64,000 nt of DNA from Deltaproteobacteria bacterium (GCA_020444045.1 JAHLLS010000002.1:1-64000); one strand, 5' to 3'. Positions 8,421-16,732 are shown, numbered from the stretch's first letter. Numbers and translations: made by a program. The notes: a model not told the origin generated them from the letters alone.

Positions 8421-8475
8421 AGCGCACATCAATTGACGGCGAACCCACGCCTTTGCCCTAAAGAAGGAATCTCTC

Positions 8476-9162
8476 ATGCCCTCGAAAAAGATTGCTGCTG
8501 TCGTCACCATCCTTCTCGGTTTCTCGGTTGTCATCACGGCCTGTCGCACCCCGAATTCCGAAACCCAGACCCTCGTCGGTTATGACGTTATCAAACTGCG
8601 CCTTACGGCCGTTATGCCGTTTCTTGCCGGCAATACGGCCATGAACGCCGACGATCGGGTTCGTCCTGCCTTAGACTGCACCATGATGGAATTCTGTCAG
8701 GAAGTCAGCACTCTGGGGAGCGGGGCCGAGAAGGTGTTGACCCGAGAAATACAGCGGGCGATGGAACTGAAACTGGACTACAAGGTCGCACCGCTGGCAC
8801 GTTCCGTGGACATTTTCGACGACCTGCCCCAGAACCGTACGGTCGACACGCCCCGGCAGCTCGCCCAGCGGTTCGGGAAAGCCATGGGGGCCGATCATGT
8901 CATCCTTGGATCGGTGTGGCGCTACCAGGATCGAACCCAGGACGCCGGCGCTTCGGTGGCGTTTACGGTCTATCTCCTGGAAGTCGACAATGGACGCCGT
9001 GTATGGCGCGGGAAATTCGATAAAACCCAACATGCCTTGTCGGACGATCTGGGCGATGCCGGCGCTTTTTTTCAAAAGGGCGCGCGCTGGCTGTCCGCCG
9101 AAGAACTGGCCCGTTTCGGCATTGAACAGATGATGCAAAGCTTCCCGGAGACGGTGGAATAG
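8476..9162 (+). CDS. Lipoprotein with LpoB/TolB-N-like fold
   Basis: A 228-residue lipoprotein: signal helix (IAAVVTILLGFSVVI) followed by the lipobox VITAC, with Cys near residue 23. The mature part has the architecture of LpoB/CsgG-type proteins that assemble at the outer membrane. An early strand reads VMPFLAG. A helix bearing LTREIQRAMELK follows, then RQLAQRFGKAMGADHVILGSVWRY, typical of the 'GADhVl.G.v' core, then strand segments VAFTVYLLEVDNGRRVW. A role in envelope assembly is inferred only from this fold. Start ATG follows AAGAAGGAAT. It heads an operon: 3 bp to the P-loop kinase, which overlaps coaE, which overlaps the LysE-type gene. Confidence 0.75.
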   Translation: MPSKKIAAVVTILLGFSVVITACRTPNSETQTLVGYDVIKLRLTAVMPFLAGNTAMNADDRVRPALDCTMMEFCQEVSTLGSGAEKVLTREIQRAMELKLDYKVAPLARSVDIFDDLPQNRTVDTPRQLAQRFGKAMGADHVILGSVWRYQDRTQDAGASVAFTVYLLEVDNGRRVWRGKFDKTQHALSDDLGDAGAFFQKGARWLSAEELARFGIEQMMQSFPETVE

Positions 9163-9165
9163 GCC

Positions 9166-9825
9166 ATGCGCATCACACTGATCGGCATGTCGGGTTCCGG
9201 AAAGTCGCTCTGGTCTTCCGTCTTGTCCCGCCACGGATTCCATAAACTGGGCTGCGACAATGCCATCGGCCGTCGCCTGGTCGACGACGGCGAATTATCC
9301 GAAGGCTCCCTGGATCTCATCGGACGCTGGATGGGGTTTCCGTTTGAAACCGGTTTTACCCGGCGTGAAGCGCTCTACCTGGACCATGAAAAGGCGGTCA
9401 TGGACCAATTCCTGACCGCGTTGGAAACCCGACCGGCGGAGAACGCATCGCCGGTGGTCATTGATACCACGGGCAGTGTGATCTACACCGGCCAGGCGAT
9501 ACGGCAACGGTTGCGGCAGCAGACCTTGGTCGTCTATCTCTCCACTTCGGCCGCTTTTCGCCAAAAGCTGCACCGGACGTACGTGGCAAACCCGCGTCCG
9601 GTATTATGGCAACAGCATTTCCAGAAAAAAACCGGCGAGGACAACCAAGCGGCCCTCAAACGCTGCTATAAAAACCTCCTGGCAGACCGTGATGTCCGCT
9701 ACCGGCAATATGCCCACCTGGAAGTGCTTTGTGATCCGACGCCCGACCAGCCGCTGGAAGTCGATACGCTGTTAGCACCGGTTAGGTCCTTTCTGGAACA
9801 GAGGCGATCGTCTCATGGGGCCTGA
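9166..9825 (+). CDS. Shikimate-kinase-like P-loop kinase
   Basis: A 219-residue cytosolic P-loop protein. The Walker A loop GMSGSGKS is at residues 8-15; an Asp follows in LGCDNAIG (~residue 32). IDTTGSVIYTG (~105) occupies the place of the glycine-rich substrate loop of shikimate kinases, and a lid-like Arg-containing stretch (RTYVANPRP) follows near 140. These are the landmarks of the shikimate/gluconate-kinase group, but it is longer than AroK (~170) and lacks its DxD motif and GG-rich substrate signature. The substrate is therefore left open. It starts 3 bp after the lipoprotein and overlaps coaE by 11 bp, so translation is probably coupled. Confidence 0.7.
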   Translation: MRITLIGMSGSGKSLWSSVLSRHGFHKLGCDNAIGRRLVDDGELSEGSLDLIGRWMGFPFETGFTRREALYLDHEKAVMDQFLTALETRPAENASPVVIDTTGSVIYTGQAIRQRLRQQTLVVYLSTSAAFRQKLHRTYVANPRPVLWQQHFQKKTGEDNQAALKRCYKNLLADRDVRYRQYAHLEVLCDPTPDQPLEVDTLLAPVRSFLEQRRSSHGA

Positions 9826-10474
9826 CATACCGAAGCCGACGATTGCCGGCTTGACCGGTGGCATTGCCTCGGGAAAATCCACTGTGGCGGCCATGCTGGC
9901 GGAAGCGGGCGCCCGTATCGTCGATGCGGATCGCATCGCCCACCAGGTCGTTTTGAAAGGACAGCCGGCCTGGCAGGACATCGTTGACCATTTCGGGAGC
10001 AGTATTTTAACCCGCGACGGGCAGATCGACCGGGAAGCCCTGGGGTCCATCGTCTTCAACGATACCGAAGCGAAAAAAACCTTGAACGGGATTGTCCACC
10101 CCCGGGTATTTGAAACCATGGCGCAGGAAATCCAGTCCCTGGCCAAAGCACACCCCGGCGACCTCGTCATCATGGATGTGCCCCTGCTGATCGAGTCCGG
10201 CCTGCATACCTCCCTGCCAATCGTCATCCTGGTCTACGTCCCCGAAATGATGCAGAAAGAACGACTCATGCGACGCGACGGTTTGAACGCCACCGACGCG
10301 GCCGCCCGCATTCGTGCCCAAATGCCCATCGATGCCAAACGGGCGCACGCGCACTACATCATCGACAATAGCGGCGATCTTGGCGCCACCCGTCGACAGG
10401 TGCTCGATATTTATCGGAAGATCCTTTCCGGTGCGCCGACGCCATCGCCCCCCTCCTGCCAGACCCCGTCATGA
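9815..10474 (+). CDS. coaE: Dephospho-CoA kinase
   Basis: A 219-residue enzyme for the last step of coenzyme A synthesis, phosphorylating the 3'-OH of dephospho-CoA with ATP. The P-loop GLTGGIASGKST is at about residues 13-24, followed by the substrate-binding Asp in IVDADRIAHQVV, and VIMDVPLLIESGLH (~residue 110), all standard for CoaE. The lid segment with Arg residues (MRRDGLNATDAAARIRAQMP) is present. Length is normal for the family (about 200). It overlaps both neighbours (11 bp and 4 bp) and is clearly translated as part of the operon. Confidence 0.93.
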   Translation: MGPDIPKPTIAGLTGGIASGKSTVAAMLAEAGARIVDADRIAHQVVLKGQPAWQDIVDHFGSSILTRDGQIDREALGSIVFNDTEAKKTLNGIVHPRVFETMAQEIQSLAKAHPGDLVIMDVPLLIESGLHTSLPIVILVYVPEMMQKERLMRRDGLNATDAAARIRAQMPIDAKRAHAHYIIDNSGDLGATRRQVLDIYRKILSGAPTPSPPSCQTPS

Positions 10475-11097
10475 TGGAATCATCCGGTATTTTAACCACT
10501 GCCATTGTTTTCGGACTGAGTGCCGGTCTTTCTCCCGGCCCCCTGATGACGCTCGTGATTGCGGAAACCCTCAAGCGAGGTATCCCCGCCGGCATCCGCA
10601 TCGCCGTCGCACCACTGATCACGGATCTTCCCATCATCGCGGGCTGCCTGATGCTGCTGGCCACTTTTGCGCATGCCGCGGTTTTCGTCGGGATCGTGGC
10701 CCTGTTGGGTGGCCTCTTTATCGCCTGGATGGGATATGAAAACATCCGTTTCACCGGCGTCGGAAACAACACCGGCTCCTTGCAGACGTCACAGCTGAAA
10801 ACGGGGATCATTGCCAATCTGCTGAACCCCTACCCCTATCTCTTCTGGCTGACGGTGGGGGGACCCTTGATCCTGAAAACTGCTCGCAGCAGCCTGGTTT
10901 CAGCCGCCCTTTTTCTGTCGCTTTTTTATGGGTGTCTGGTGGGTTCCAAAATAATCGTTGCCGGAGCCGTCGGTCGTTCCCGTCGTTTTCTGGGAAGCCA
11001 GGCATACATATGGATCATTCGGTTCCTGGGGGTTCTCCTCGTGATCTTTGCATGGGTTTTCTTCAGGGAAGGACTGGGACAATTAGGCTGGATTTGA
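10471..11097 (+). CDS. LysE-family translocator
   Basis: A 208-residue inner-membrane protein of the LysE/RhtB amino-acid exporter superfamily, with about six hydrophobic helices. The N-terminal loop GLSAGLSPGPLMTLVIAETLKRG matches the conserved family motif (normally GxxPGP...). Exported substrate unknown. The start codons ATG-ATG at 10471 and 10474 overlap the coaE stop (ATGA), which indicates translational coupling. Association with coaE is probably operon convenience and gives no hint about its substrate. Confidence 0.85.
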   Translation: MMESSGILTTAIVFGLSAGLSPGPLMTLVIAETLKRGIPAGIRIAVAPLITDLPIIAGCLMLLATFAHAAVFVGIVALLGGLFIAWMGYENIRFTGVGNNTGSLQTSQLKTGIIANLLNPYPYLFWLTVGGPLILKTARSSLVSAALFLSLFYGCLVGSKIIVAGAVGRSRRFLGSQAYIWIIRFLGVLLVIFAWVFFREGLGQLGWI

Positions 11098-11162
11098 TAA
11101 AGCCGGTCGGTCTGAAGAACAATCGCGGCCCCAAGCCAATGGTGCGAACACAATTCCGGTAC

Positions 11163-11191
11163 TCTGCCCGAAAGGTTCGTTTCCGGGCAGA
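11163..11191. terminator. Strong hairpin between convergent genes
   Basis: TCTGCCCG (11163-11170) pairs with CGGGCAGA (11184-11191), and the adjoining AAA/TTT extend the stem to about 11 bp with one bulge. It lies between the convergent LysE-type and lipoprotein genes. No T-tract follows on either strand, so it is only a candidate bidirectional terminator. Confidence 0.45.
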
Positions 11192-11213
11192 ATCATGGCC
11201 GCCGCAAAACCGT

Positions 11214-11615
11214 TTAAAGCGGCTGCCGGCCCTGCAACTCTTTCAAATAGGCTTTTTCAAAGGATGTCAAGGCGCGCTGGTCGATCAACGTCGCGGAATT
11301 GGGACTCAGCCCCTGTTCAAGGAAATCAAACACCTGGTTGTCCTTGAGATAAAACAGGCGAATCCCTTCCCGGGCCGCCTTGTTGTACTCATAGATAAAC
11401 TCCGGAAAGCCATGCGTCTGGAGAAAAGTGTTGACCGGTTCGCGATAGCGGCTGTTGATCATCAGCCGCTGATAGCCAAAATTCTGGTTTTCGGCATCGA
11501 CGGGAAGATACAGGGAGCCTGAATGCAGTTTGGTCTCCTGGTAGTCAAGCCAGGCACAGCCAATAGGCATTACCAGCAGCATTAGCGCCAGAATCCAAAT
11601 AGAGTAGCGTTTCAC
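11214..11615 (-). CDS. Small lipoprotein, function unknown
   Basis: A 133-residue lipoprotein: signal helix (WILALMLLVMPIG) ending in the lipobox MPIGC with Cys near residue 19. The mature part is soluble and charged (FIYEYNKAAREGIRLFYLKDNQVFDFLEQG). No known domain is recognised. The frame is open to 11633, but a GTG at 11615, eight bases after GGAGGGGG, places the signal helix directly at the N-terminus and is chosen as start. It faces the LysE-type gene across a hairpin and appears monocistronic. Confidence 0.7.
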   Translation of the reverse strand: MKRYSIWILALMLLVMPIGCAWLDYQETKLHSGSLYLPVDAENQNFGYQRLMINSRYREPVNTFLQTHGFPEFIYEYNKAAREGIRLFYLKDNQVFDFLEQGLSPNSATLIDQRALTSFEKAYLKELQGRQPL

Positions 11616-11821
11616 AAAGTGGTCCCCCTCCAATCAATGGACAAATCCGGTCAAAAAACAAAAAATCTCCGATCCACAGCACCTTGCGGGTGGGCCGGAT
11701 CGTATGTCATACCGGCCACGCTCACCGGGAAAGTCGATCATAACACGGATTGCGCCGGGACGGAACATGACAGCTACCGGGCTTGGCCCTCGTCTGCTGC
11801 CGGCGCTTCGCCCGAATCTTT

Positions 11822-12280
11822 CTACTGGGTTGCCGGTTCAACCCCATTCAACAAATAGCACGCCAGGAGGTAGGCGTTTTTCTGATAGCTGAAACGGGGA
11901 TGTAAGATCGGGCGGTGCTCTTTGGAAAATTGCCGCAGGCGCACCGGCGGAACAATCGTGACATCCGCATGAGGGTATAACTGAAGCAGTCCTTCAAGTT
12001 TAAAGGTGGTGCCGCCCGACGCAAAATTCCCGATTTTCTTGCGCTGCACAATCGCGATGCGATCCGGCTGCCGGCGGTCAAAAAGCGCGTGCGCGGATCG
12101 GCAAAAATGACGCACCTGGCCGGGGTCATCTTCGTCATCGATCTTGATCTGGGTTTGTTTGCCGGTAACATCTTCAATGGTTTCTGCGGTTTGACGCAGA
12201 AACACAAAAATGGCACGACGCGCGGCGATCTCAATGCCGCATACCGTTGGACGTGGTTTGGTCATTAGCGTCATATCCAT
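11822..12280 (-). CDS. DUF3010 family protein
   Basis: A ~152-residue cytosolic protein matching, from memory, the DUF3010 family. The N-terminus reads VCGIEIAARRAIFVFL; the middle has KIDDEDDPGQVRHF, then DRIAIVQRKKIGNFASGGTTFKLEGLLQL, then VTIVPPVRLRQF. The family is best known from gammaproteobacteria and has no established function. Several starts are possible (12280, 12274, 12265); none has a strong ribosome-binding site, and the conserved part begins just after all of them. It lies 87 bp downstream of, and on the same strand as, the DUF99 gene. Confidence 0.7.
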   Translation of the reverse strand: MDMTLMTKPRPTVCGIEIAARRAIFVFLRQTAETIEDVTGKQTQIKIDDEDDPGQVRHFCRSAHALFDRRQPDRIAIVQRKKIGNFASGGTTFKLEGLLQLYPHADVTIVPPVRLRQFSKEHRPILHPRFSYQKNAYLLACYLLNGVEPATQ

Positions 12281-12367
12281 TACCCCGCGGTCATATGGCA
12301 TACGTCCCGGGACGAAGCCCACAACCGGACAGTTGGTGGCCCTGCCGTCCGGCCACCATTGGCCGTC

Positions 12368-12937
12368 TCAGGGACGTTTGCGGCTCTGCCCGGTCACCAG
12401 CGCTCCGGCGATCAAGTGCGCGCAACGGAGGGGTTCCGGTATACGGCTGTGGATCGACCAGTGGGACAGGGTCGCAACGGCCTGATCCCGCGTTAATCCG
12501 ACGCGTTGGACAAACACATCGCCGACCGGCTCCATGGCCCCGGCCGCTTCGATCATACGCCACTTCGTCCGGCCACCTTCCAGGTGCTGCACCAACGCGC
12601 TGTGAATAGCGCCCAAATCCGGTGCCCTGCGTGCAATGACCAGGACGGGCCGATTCAAGCGCTGATACAGATCGAACACGTCGACCACATTAAATCCGCC
12701 CATGGTGATGCCTTGCAGCATGATCAGGCGGGCATGCTGGTCGAACTTCGATTCTAGAACCAGATCGGCCAGCTTCTGGGAGGCATCGAAACCGTCTTTT
12801 TCGATTTCACCAACGAGAACACCGTCCAGACGGCGATCGGCAAATACCGCCCCGACGACCTTGACAGGGCCTTGGTGGGTGCGTGAAAACGGGGCATCGT
12901 CAAACCCGATCACGTTGGAAAAACGGCGTTTCCGCAT
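12368..12937 (-). CDS. DUF99 family protein (endonuclease V-like fold)
   Basis: A 189-residue protein of the DUF99 family. The N-terminus NVIGFDDAPF carries the family's conserved Asp pair, followed by VKVVGAVFADRRLDGVLVGEIEKDG and LIMLQGITMGGFNVVDVFDLYQRLNRPVLVIARR; the latter GGFNVVD-type segment is diagnostic. DUF99 is related to endonuclease V; an archaeal member has been described as acting on deoxyuridine-containing DNA. Whether the bacterial protein does this is inference. Start ATG 12937. It is followed by the DUF3010 gene on the same strand. Confidence 0.75.
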   Translation of the reverse strand: MRKRRFSNVIGFDDAPFSRTHQGPVKVVGAVFADRRLDGVLVGEIEKDGFDASQKLADLVLESKFDQHARLIMLQGITMGGFNVVDVFDLYQRLNRPVLVIARRAPDLGAIHSALVQHLEGGRTKWRMIEAAGAMEPVGDVFVQRVGLTRDQAVATLSHWSIHSRIPEPLRCAHLIAGALVTGQSRKRP

Positions 12938-13042
12938 AGGATCGTTTTAGGAGGCGCCGGGAAGAAAGTCAAAATTTTTCCACTGGGCGGGAGATGATCC
13001 CATCCGCAGTACCCTTCTGCAAGACATCGGGAATGGTCGCTG

Positions 13043-13906
13043 TCAGGTGGGCATCACGCTCAGCGCAATACAGCCCGGCCCGGCGTGGGCTGTAATGGTC
13101 GGCCCAATTTCCGCCGTGCGGATACCGTCGACGGCCGTGGGCATTTCCCGCTCCAGCTCAGTCATAAGCTGATCTCGCTTATCCTCTGCGGCGGCATGGG
13201 CAATCCATATTTCACATTCACCGCGATGGCGGCGGTAATCCTCATGGGCCTGTTCCGCGATGGACGCCAAAGCGGCCTCGTGGCCCCGGTGTTTGGTCAA
13301 TGGGACCAGTTGTCCCTTTCGGAGCCCGATCACAGGCTTGATGTCCAGCATGCCGCCCAGAATCGATGAAAAAAAATTGAGTCTGCCGGCCCGTTTCAAC
13401 CAATAGAGATTGTCGACAGTAAAATACAGGCTGCTGTTGGATTTGAAAAATTCCAATTCATGGAGCAGCTCGTCAAGTGCAACCCCCCGCTGCAGCATTT
13501 CAGCCACACGCTTGGCGATAAGGGCCTGCCCGGCGGTGCAGGTCCGGGTGTCGATCGGCAGCACCCGTTCGGCAGCATCGTCGTACATGAGTTTAATAGC
13601 CTGCTGAACCGAGGTGTAGCAATTGGAGAGCTCTTGGGAGACATGCAATGAGATCAACCGGTCGTAGCGCGTTAACAGACCCTCCAGGACGTCGGCGTAT
13701 TCACTGGGAATCGGTGGCGACGTATGGACCTCCCGTTCCGCCCGCATGGCCTCAATCACCTGCTCGTTTCCAATGGAAACGTCGTGAAGATAATCCTTGC
13801 CATCGATGACAATATGAATCGGGACCATATGCAGGCCCAACGCTTCGACCATCCCGGGCGGAAAATCCGCCGTACTGTCCACAACGATACCAATGTGCTC
13901 CGTCAT
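13043..13906 (-). CDS. DegV family fatty-acid-binding protein
   Basis: A 287-residue cytosolic protein of the DegV family (FakB in Firmicutes), which binds a free fatty acid between two alpha/beta domains. The N-terminus HIGIVVDSTADFP contains the conserved Asp-Ser, followed by VPIHIVIDGKDYLHD and TSPPIPSEYADVLEGL (the TSxP ligand loop), then ISLHVSQELSNCYTSVQQA and the ending IGPTITAHAGPGCIAL, all typical. In FakB systems the bound acid is phosphorylated by FakA; no fakA is visible here. RBS AGGGAAAA precedes the ATG. Monocistronic. Confidence 0.88.
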   Translation of the reverse strand: MTEHIGIVVDSTADFPPGMVEALGLHMVPIHIVIDGKDYLHDVSIGNEQVIEAMRAEREVHTSPPIPSEYADVLEGLLTRYDRLISLHVSQELSNCYTSVQQAIKLMYDDAAERVLPIDTRTCTAGQALIAKRVAEMLQRGVALDELLHELEFFKSNSSLYFTVDNLYWLKRAGRLNFFSSILGGMLDIKPVIGLRKGQLVPLTKHRGHEAALASIAEQAHEDYRRHRGECEIWIAHAAAEDKRDQLMTELEREMPTAVDGIRTAEIGPTITAHAGPGCIALSVMPT

Positions 13907-14448
13907 TGTCTGTTTTCCCTATCGGTATTTTCTGACATGGCTTACCTCGCCTGGCGGACACGCCGATCGGCTTTTTCCCACTCTTCGGCAACAAGAATCC
14001 CCGCAGGAATGTCTCAGCTGGAGATTGGCCTACGGGGTTATCGCTGTTTTTCCGGTTTACTTTAACGGTTTGCCAAGGCAACACCCGCCGCACATCGCGG
14101 TGATCAATTCAACTCACGAAGTTTCCTTTTTTCCCCTTTCGCCAGAAAAAAGGTGACAGGATGGCTTACCACTTCGCATCGATCTTTCGCGAAAGTGTCT
14201 CCTGCAGGAAACGGTAACAGGTTCCGGACCGCATGACACATGCTTTTCTGATATCACAGGGAAACCGGTGGTTCAATCAAACATCAGATCGCGGTGGGCC
14301 CGTTCGGCGTGTAAGGTCGTTTTCACGCTTCAGGCCTTCAAGACGCATAAAAGCCCCTTAGGACGGGGGTTGACGGCCGCGGCAGAATCGCCTACGGTGA
14401 AAATTGGAAGGTGTTTAACAATTCACAACCCGCCGAGGAGACAAGGCC
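13907..14448. other. Gene-free stretch between DegV and FHA genes
   Basis: This 542-bp stretch holds no frame with convincing coding character. It contains a 12-bp perfect palindrome CTTTCGCGAAAG (14184-14195) and, near its right end, a promoter candidate for the FHA gene (14370-14398). Nothing else is recognised. Confidence 0.5.
14370..14398 (+). promoter_or_regulatory. Promoter candidate of the first FHA gene
   Basis: TTGACG (14370-14375), 17-bp spacer, TACGGT (14393-14398). The -10 is weak. Confidence 0.3.
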
Positions 14449-14820
14449 ATGGCCCGCATCGTTCAGCTTTTGGACGGCATTGCCACCGCCCAGTTTGAAA
14501 TCGACAAGCCCGAAATTCTCATCGGTCGTGCGCCGGAAAGCGATATTTATATTGACGACGCCTCCGTCAGCACCGATCACTGCATCATCGAAACCGTCAC
14601 ATCGGACGACGCACCGGCTGAATATTACATCCGCGACCTGGGCAGCACCAACGGCACCTACGTCAATATCGACCGGGTGGAGCGCCAACGGCTGGTCCAC
14701 GAAGACGTTGTCCGGGTGGGGCTGAAAAACTTCAAGTTCATCGATGAACACAGCGCCGAATACGTCAAAACCGCCAAAATCAAAAAAAGCTGGATCCCGG
14801 GGGTCTATTACACAAAATAG
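14449..14820 (+). CDS. FHA domain protein (first copy)
   Basis: A 123-residue cytosolic protein that is essentially one forkhead-associated domain, a phosphothreonine-binding module. The core reads ILIGRAPESDIYI (Gly-Arg), DDASVSTDHCII (Ser/His pair) and RDLGSTNGTYVN (the NGT loop), with all canonical phosphopeptide-contact positions kept. The C-terminal 20 residues (YVKTAKIKKSWIPGVYYTK) are basic. The gene has a GAGGAG site and stands alone between its own promoter and terminator candidates. Its likely partner is a Ser/Thr kinase substrate; the CHASE2 kinase at 16825 is the nearest kinase, and that gene has its own FHA partner. Confidence 0.9.
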   Translation: MARIVQLLDGIATAQFEIDKPEILIGRAPESDIYIDDASVSTDHCIIETVTSDDAPAEYYIRDLGSTNGTYVNIDRVERQRLVHEDVVRVGLKNFKFIDEHSAEYVKTAKIKKSWIPGVYYTK

Positions 14821-14888
14821 CCATCGACGGGGATACGCCGTCAACGCGGCAACGGCATCAAATCCATTGCAAACGGATACATCCTCCA

Positions 14889-14936
14889 TAAAGAAAGCGG
14901 GTGGCCCCCTGCATGGGACCCCCCGCTTTCTTTATT
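14889..14936 (+). terminator. Rho-independent terminator after the FHA gene
   Basis: TAAAGAAAGCGGG (14889-14901) pairs with the complementary CCCGCTTTCTTTA ending at 14934, giving a ~13-bp stem; the right arm itself ends in a T-rich tract. A strong intrinsic terminator, possibly active in both directions, between the FHA gene and the convergent mscS-type gene. Confidence 0.75.
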
Positions 14937-15039
14937 CCCGTTATTGACATTCGATCAATCAGTCCGGCACCCTCCGGAGGGATTCAATTTCCATGGTCCG
15001 TTCAACCGCCACCGGAAAGTCCTGAACGTCGGTTGACAC

Positions 15040-15858
15040 CTACGCCTCGGCGGCTTGCTGATAAACATGCACATCACTCTGCGGGTAAGGAATACTGATC
15101 CCCTCGGCATCAAACCGTTTTTTGACCGCTTCGGTGGTATCGAAAAAAACCCCCCAGTAATCGCCCGTTTTCGCCCAGGGCCGCGCCACAAAATTGACAC
15201 TACTATCGGCCAGTTCCGAGACCGCGATCTGGGGCGCCGGATCCTTCAAGACACGGTCGTCCGCGGCCAATATTTCCGCAATCAACTGCTTGGCCTTATC
15301 AATGTCGTCTTCGTAACCGATCCCGAACACCATATCCACCCGCCGCGTGCCGGTCGCCGACCAATTGATGATGTTGTCCCCGGTCAGGCTCGCGTTTGGA
15401 ACAATGATTTTTTTATTGTCCGGTGTTCGCAACTGGGTGGTAAAAATTTGAAGACTTTCCACGGTGCCCATTACGCCTGCCCCCTCGATAAAATCTCCGA
15501 CCTTGAAAGGCCGGAACATAATCATGAGAAAACCGGAGGCGAAATTTGCCAACGAGCCCTGCAGGGCTAAACCGACCGCCAGGCCGGCGGCACCGATAAC
15601 GGCAATGAAAGAGGTCGTCTGGATGCCGAGTTGACCGAGAGCCGCCAGAACCACAAAGGTCAAAAGCGCATAATAGATCAGATTTCCGACAAACGACCGC
15701 AGGGTTGCGTCGACATCGCGTTTTTCCATCACCCGCTGGATCAGCTTGCCAAACAGTTTGGCCACCCAGCGCCCGACAATAAAAATGACGATGGCAAACA
15801 CCAGCTTTAGACCGTAAGCCGCCAGCAGTGCGTAGCCTTTTTGGATCAGATCTTCCAT
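15040..15858 (-). CDS. Small-conductance mechanosensitive channel, MscS family
   Basis: A 272-residue inner-membrane channel that opens under hypo-osmotic stress. Three N-terminal helices are followed by the pore helix signature (AVIGAAGLAVGLALQGSLANFASG, around residues 85-108), then the beta domain motif FRPFKVGDFIEGAGVMGTVESL and VPNASLTGDNIINWS, and an alpha/beta C-terminal domain. Length equals E. coli MscS (286) closely. Strong AGGAGGAGG site before ATG 15858. Candidate promoter at 15981-16008. Monocistronic, terminated against the FHA gene. Confidence 0.92.
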   Translation of the reverse strand: MEDLIQKGYALLAAYGLKLVFAIVIFIVGRWVAKLFGKLIQRVMEKRDVDATLRSFVGNLIYYALLTFVVLAALGQLGIQTTSFIAVIGAAGLAVGLALQGSLANFASGFLMIMFRPFKVGDFIEGAGVMGTVESLQIFTTQLRTPDNKKIIVPNASLTGDNIINWSATGTRRVDMVFGIGYEDDIDKAKQLIAEILAADDRVLKDPAPQIAVSELADSSVNFVARPWAKTGDYWGVFFDTTEAVKKRFDAEGISIPYPQSDVHVYQQAAEA

Positions 15859-15980
15859 GAACCCTCCTCCTTAAATTGATTTGAATGATAGACGATTGAT
15901 GGTTTGAGACTTTTTCGCCCCGGAAACAGACAATGGCGAGACAGGACGTGAACGAGACAAATAAGCTCAGCTAATTGTTT

Positions 15981-16008
15981 ACAATAAGAAGAATTGCTTG
16001 TTGGTCAA
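15981..16008 (-). promoter_or_regulatory. Promoter candidate of the MscS-type gene
   Basis: On the minus strand TTGACC (16003-16008) and TATTGT (15981-15986 read as its complement) are separated by 16 bp, about 120 bp upstream of the start codon. Confidence 0.35.
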
Positions 16009-16082
16009 GCCTCTCAGCAGCGTCGAAGAAAAACGGCGCCATCATCCTTAAGGGGTCATCTTGAGGGGATTGCTAAAAAGTG

Positions 16083-16313
16083 TTAGCGAATATCGTCGTT
16101 GTGGCATTTCAGGCAGCCGACAAATTCAGGATGACTGGTGGGCGGCCCCACCGGATGGTCCGGATGGTGGCATTCAAGGCATTCCGCGTCCTCACTGACA
16201 CCGGCATGGATACCAGGAAACTGCCGAATGGAAGGCCCGTGCATTCCCAGATAATAGCACCCCCCCAAACCCAGTAGCAGAAGCACCGCTGCAAATCTCA
16301 TGACGGCTGGCAT
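16083..16313 (-). CDS. Small diheme c-type cytochrome lipoprotein
   Basis: A 76-residue protein with a signal helix (MRFAAVLLLLGLGG) and lipobox LGGC at about residue 18, followed by two haem c attachment motifs, CLECH and CLKCH, the latter near the C-terminus. Several further histidines (HHPDHP, SHPEF) could be distal ligands. It would be a periplasmic-facing, membrane-tethered electron carrier or a small subunit of a larger cytochrome complex; no partner gene is adjacent. ATG 16313 has GGGGGA upstream; the longer frame to 16373 would bury the signal helix and is rejected. Confidence 0.75.
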   Translation of the reverse strand: MPAVMRFAAVLLLLGLGGCYYLGMHGPSIRQFPGIHAGVSEDAECLECHHPDHPVGPPTSHPEFVGCLKCHNDDIR

Positions 16314-16580
16314 GGCATCTCCCCCGTGGTTGAATCCATGAAGTCGCGTCCGAATCGAACCTGATCGGCCCAAAGAGTGAAGAACAATAGCGGCCGTTCT
16401 AACCCGGTGTCAATAGCAACTGTGATCACTGGCATGGGCGGCCGGCACCCGATACCTCTCAATTGCGGTTTCCATCAGGTTGAGAGGTCTATGCGCATCG
16501 GCTCGTCTTCGGTGCGCTCCCCATCCTGGAAGGCCATCCGAAGCCGGCACCGCATCTGAAGCACGACCCCTTATTTCCTT

Positions 16581-16609
16581 TTGACATTCAAAGCCTTTTC
16601 GCCTATTTA
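16581..16609 (+). promoter_or_regulatory. Sigma70-like promoter driving the riboswitch leader
   Basis: TTGACA (16581-16586), 17-bp spacer, TATTTA (16604-16609). It lies directly upstream of the aptamer, so the transcript would start near 16616 and include the whole riboswitch. Confidence 0.6.
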
Positions 16610-16648
16610 AGAAAGATATCAGTATCTGTATCATTGCTCTCCGTTGAC

Positions 16649-16724
16649 GGAGAACGCCAAACCTGCCGTGAGGCAGGGACGGAAAGCCACGGGTCTTATG
16701 CGAGACAGCCGGGCCGCCGATGAT
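16649..16724 (+). ncRNA. GEMM-I cyclic-dinucleotide riboswitch aptamer
   Basis: The sequence carries the hallmarks of the GEMM-I (c-di-GMP-I) aptamer. P2 is CCTGCC-GTGA-GGCAGG (16662-16677) with a GNRA tetraloop. It is followed by the conserved GGACGGAAAGCCACGGG, the P3 hairpin GTCT-TATGCG-AGAC, and the closing AGCCGGGCCGCCGA. The middle A of GGAAAGCC corresponds to the adenine that stacks between the ligand bases. Aligned with the Geobacter cGAMP-type members as I recall them, the base-reading position that is A there appears to be G here, which favours c-di-GMP. It controls the CHASE2 kinase-FHA operon through the terminator that follows. Confidence 0.88.
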
Positions 16725-16732
16725 CGAAAACG

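Noticed and set aside
13893..14156. 87-codon plus-strand frame upstream of the first FHA gene
   Set aside because: Starts inside degV on the other strand, no ribosome-binding site, no domain.
16377..16634. Short frames (16377-16559 and 16410-16634) before the riboswitch
   Set aside because: They overlap the promoter of the riboswitch leader or lack ribosome-binding sites and conserved features.
16649..16724. Calling the aptamer a cGAMP riboswitch
   Set aside because: The spacing is like that class, but the discriminating base reads as G in a by-eye alignment, so c-di-GMP is favoured and cGAMP kept only as an alternative.
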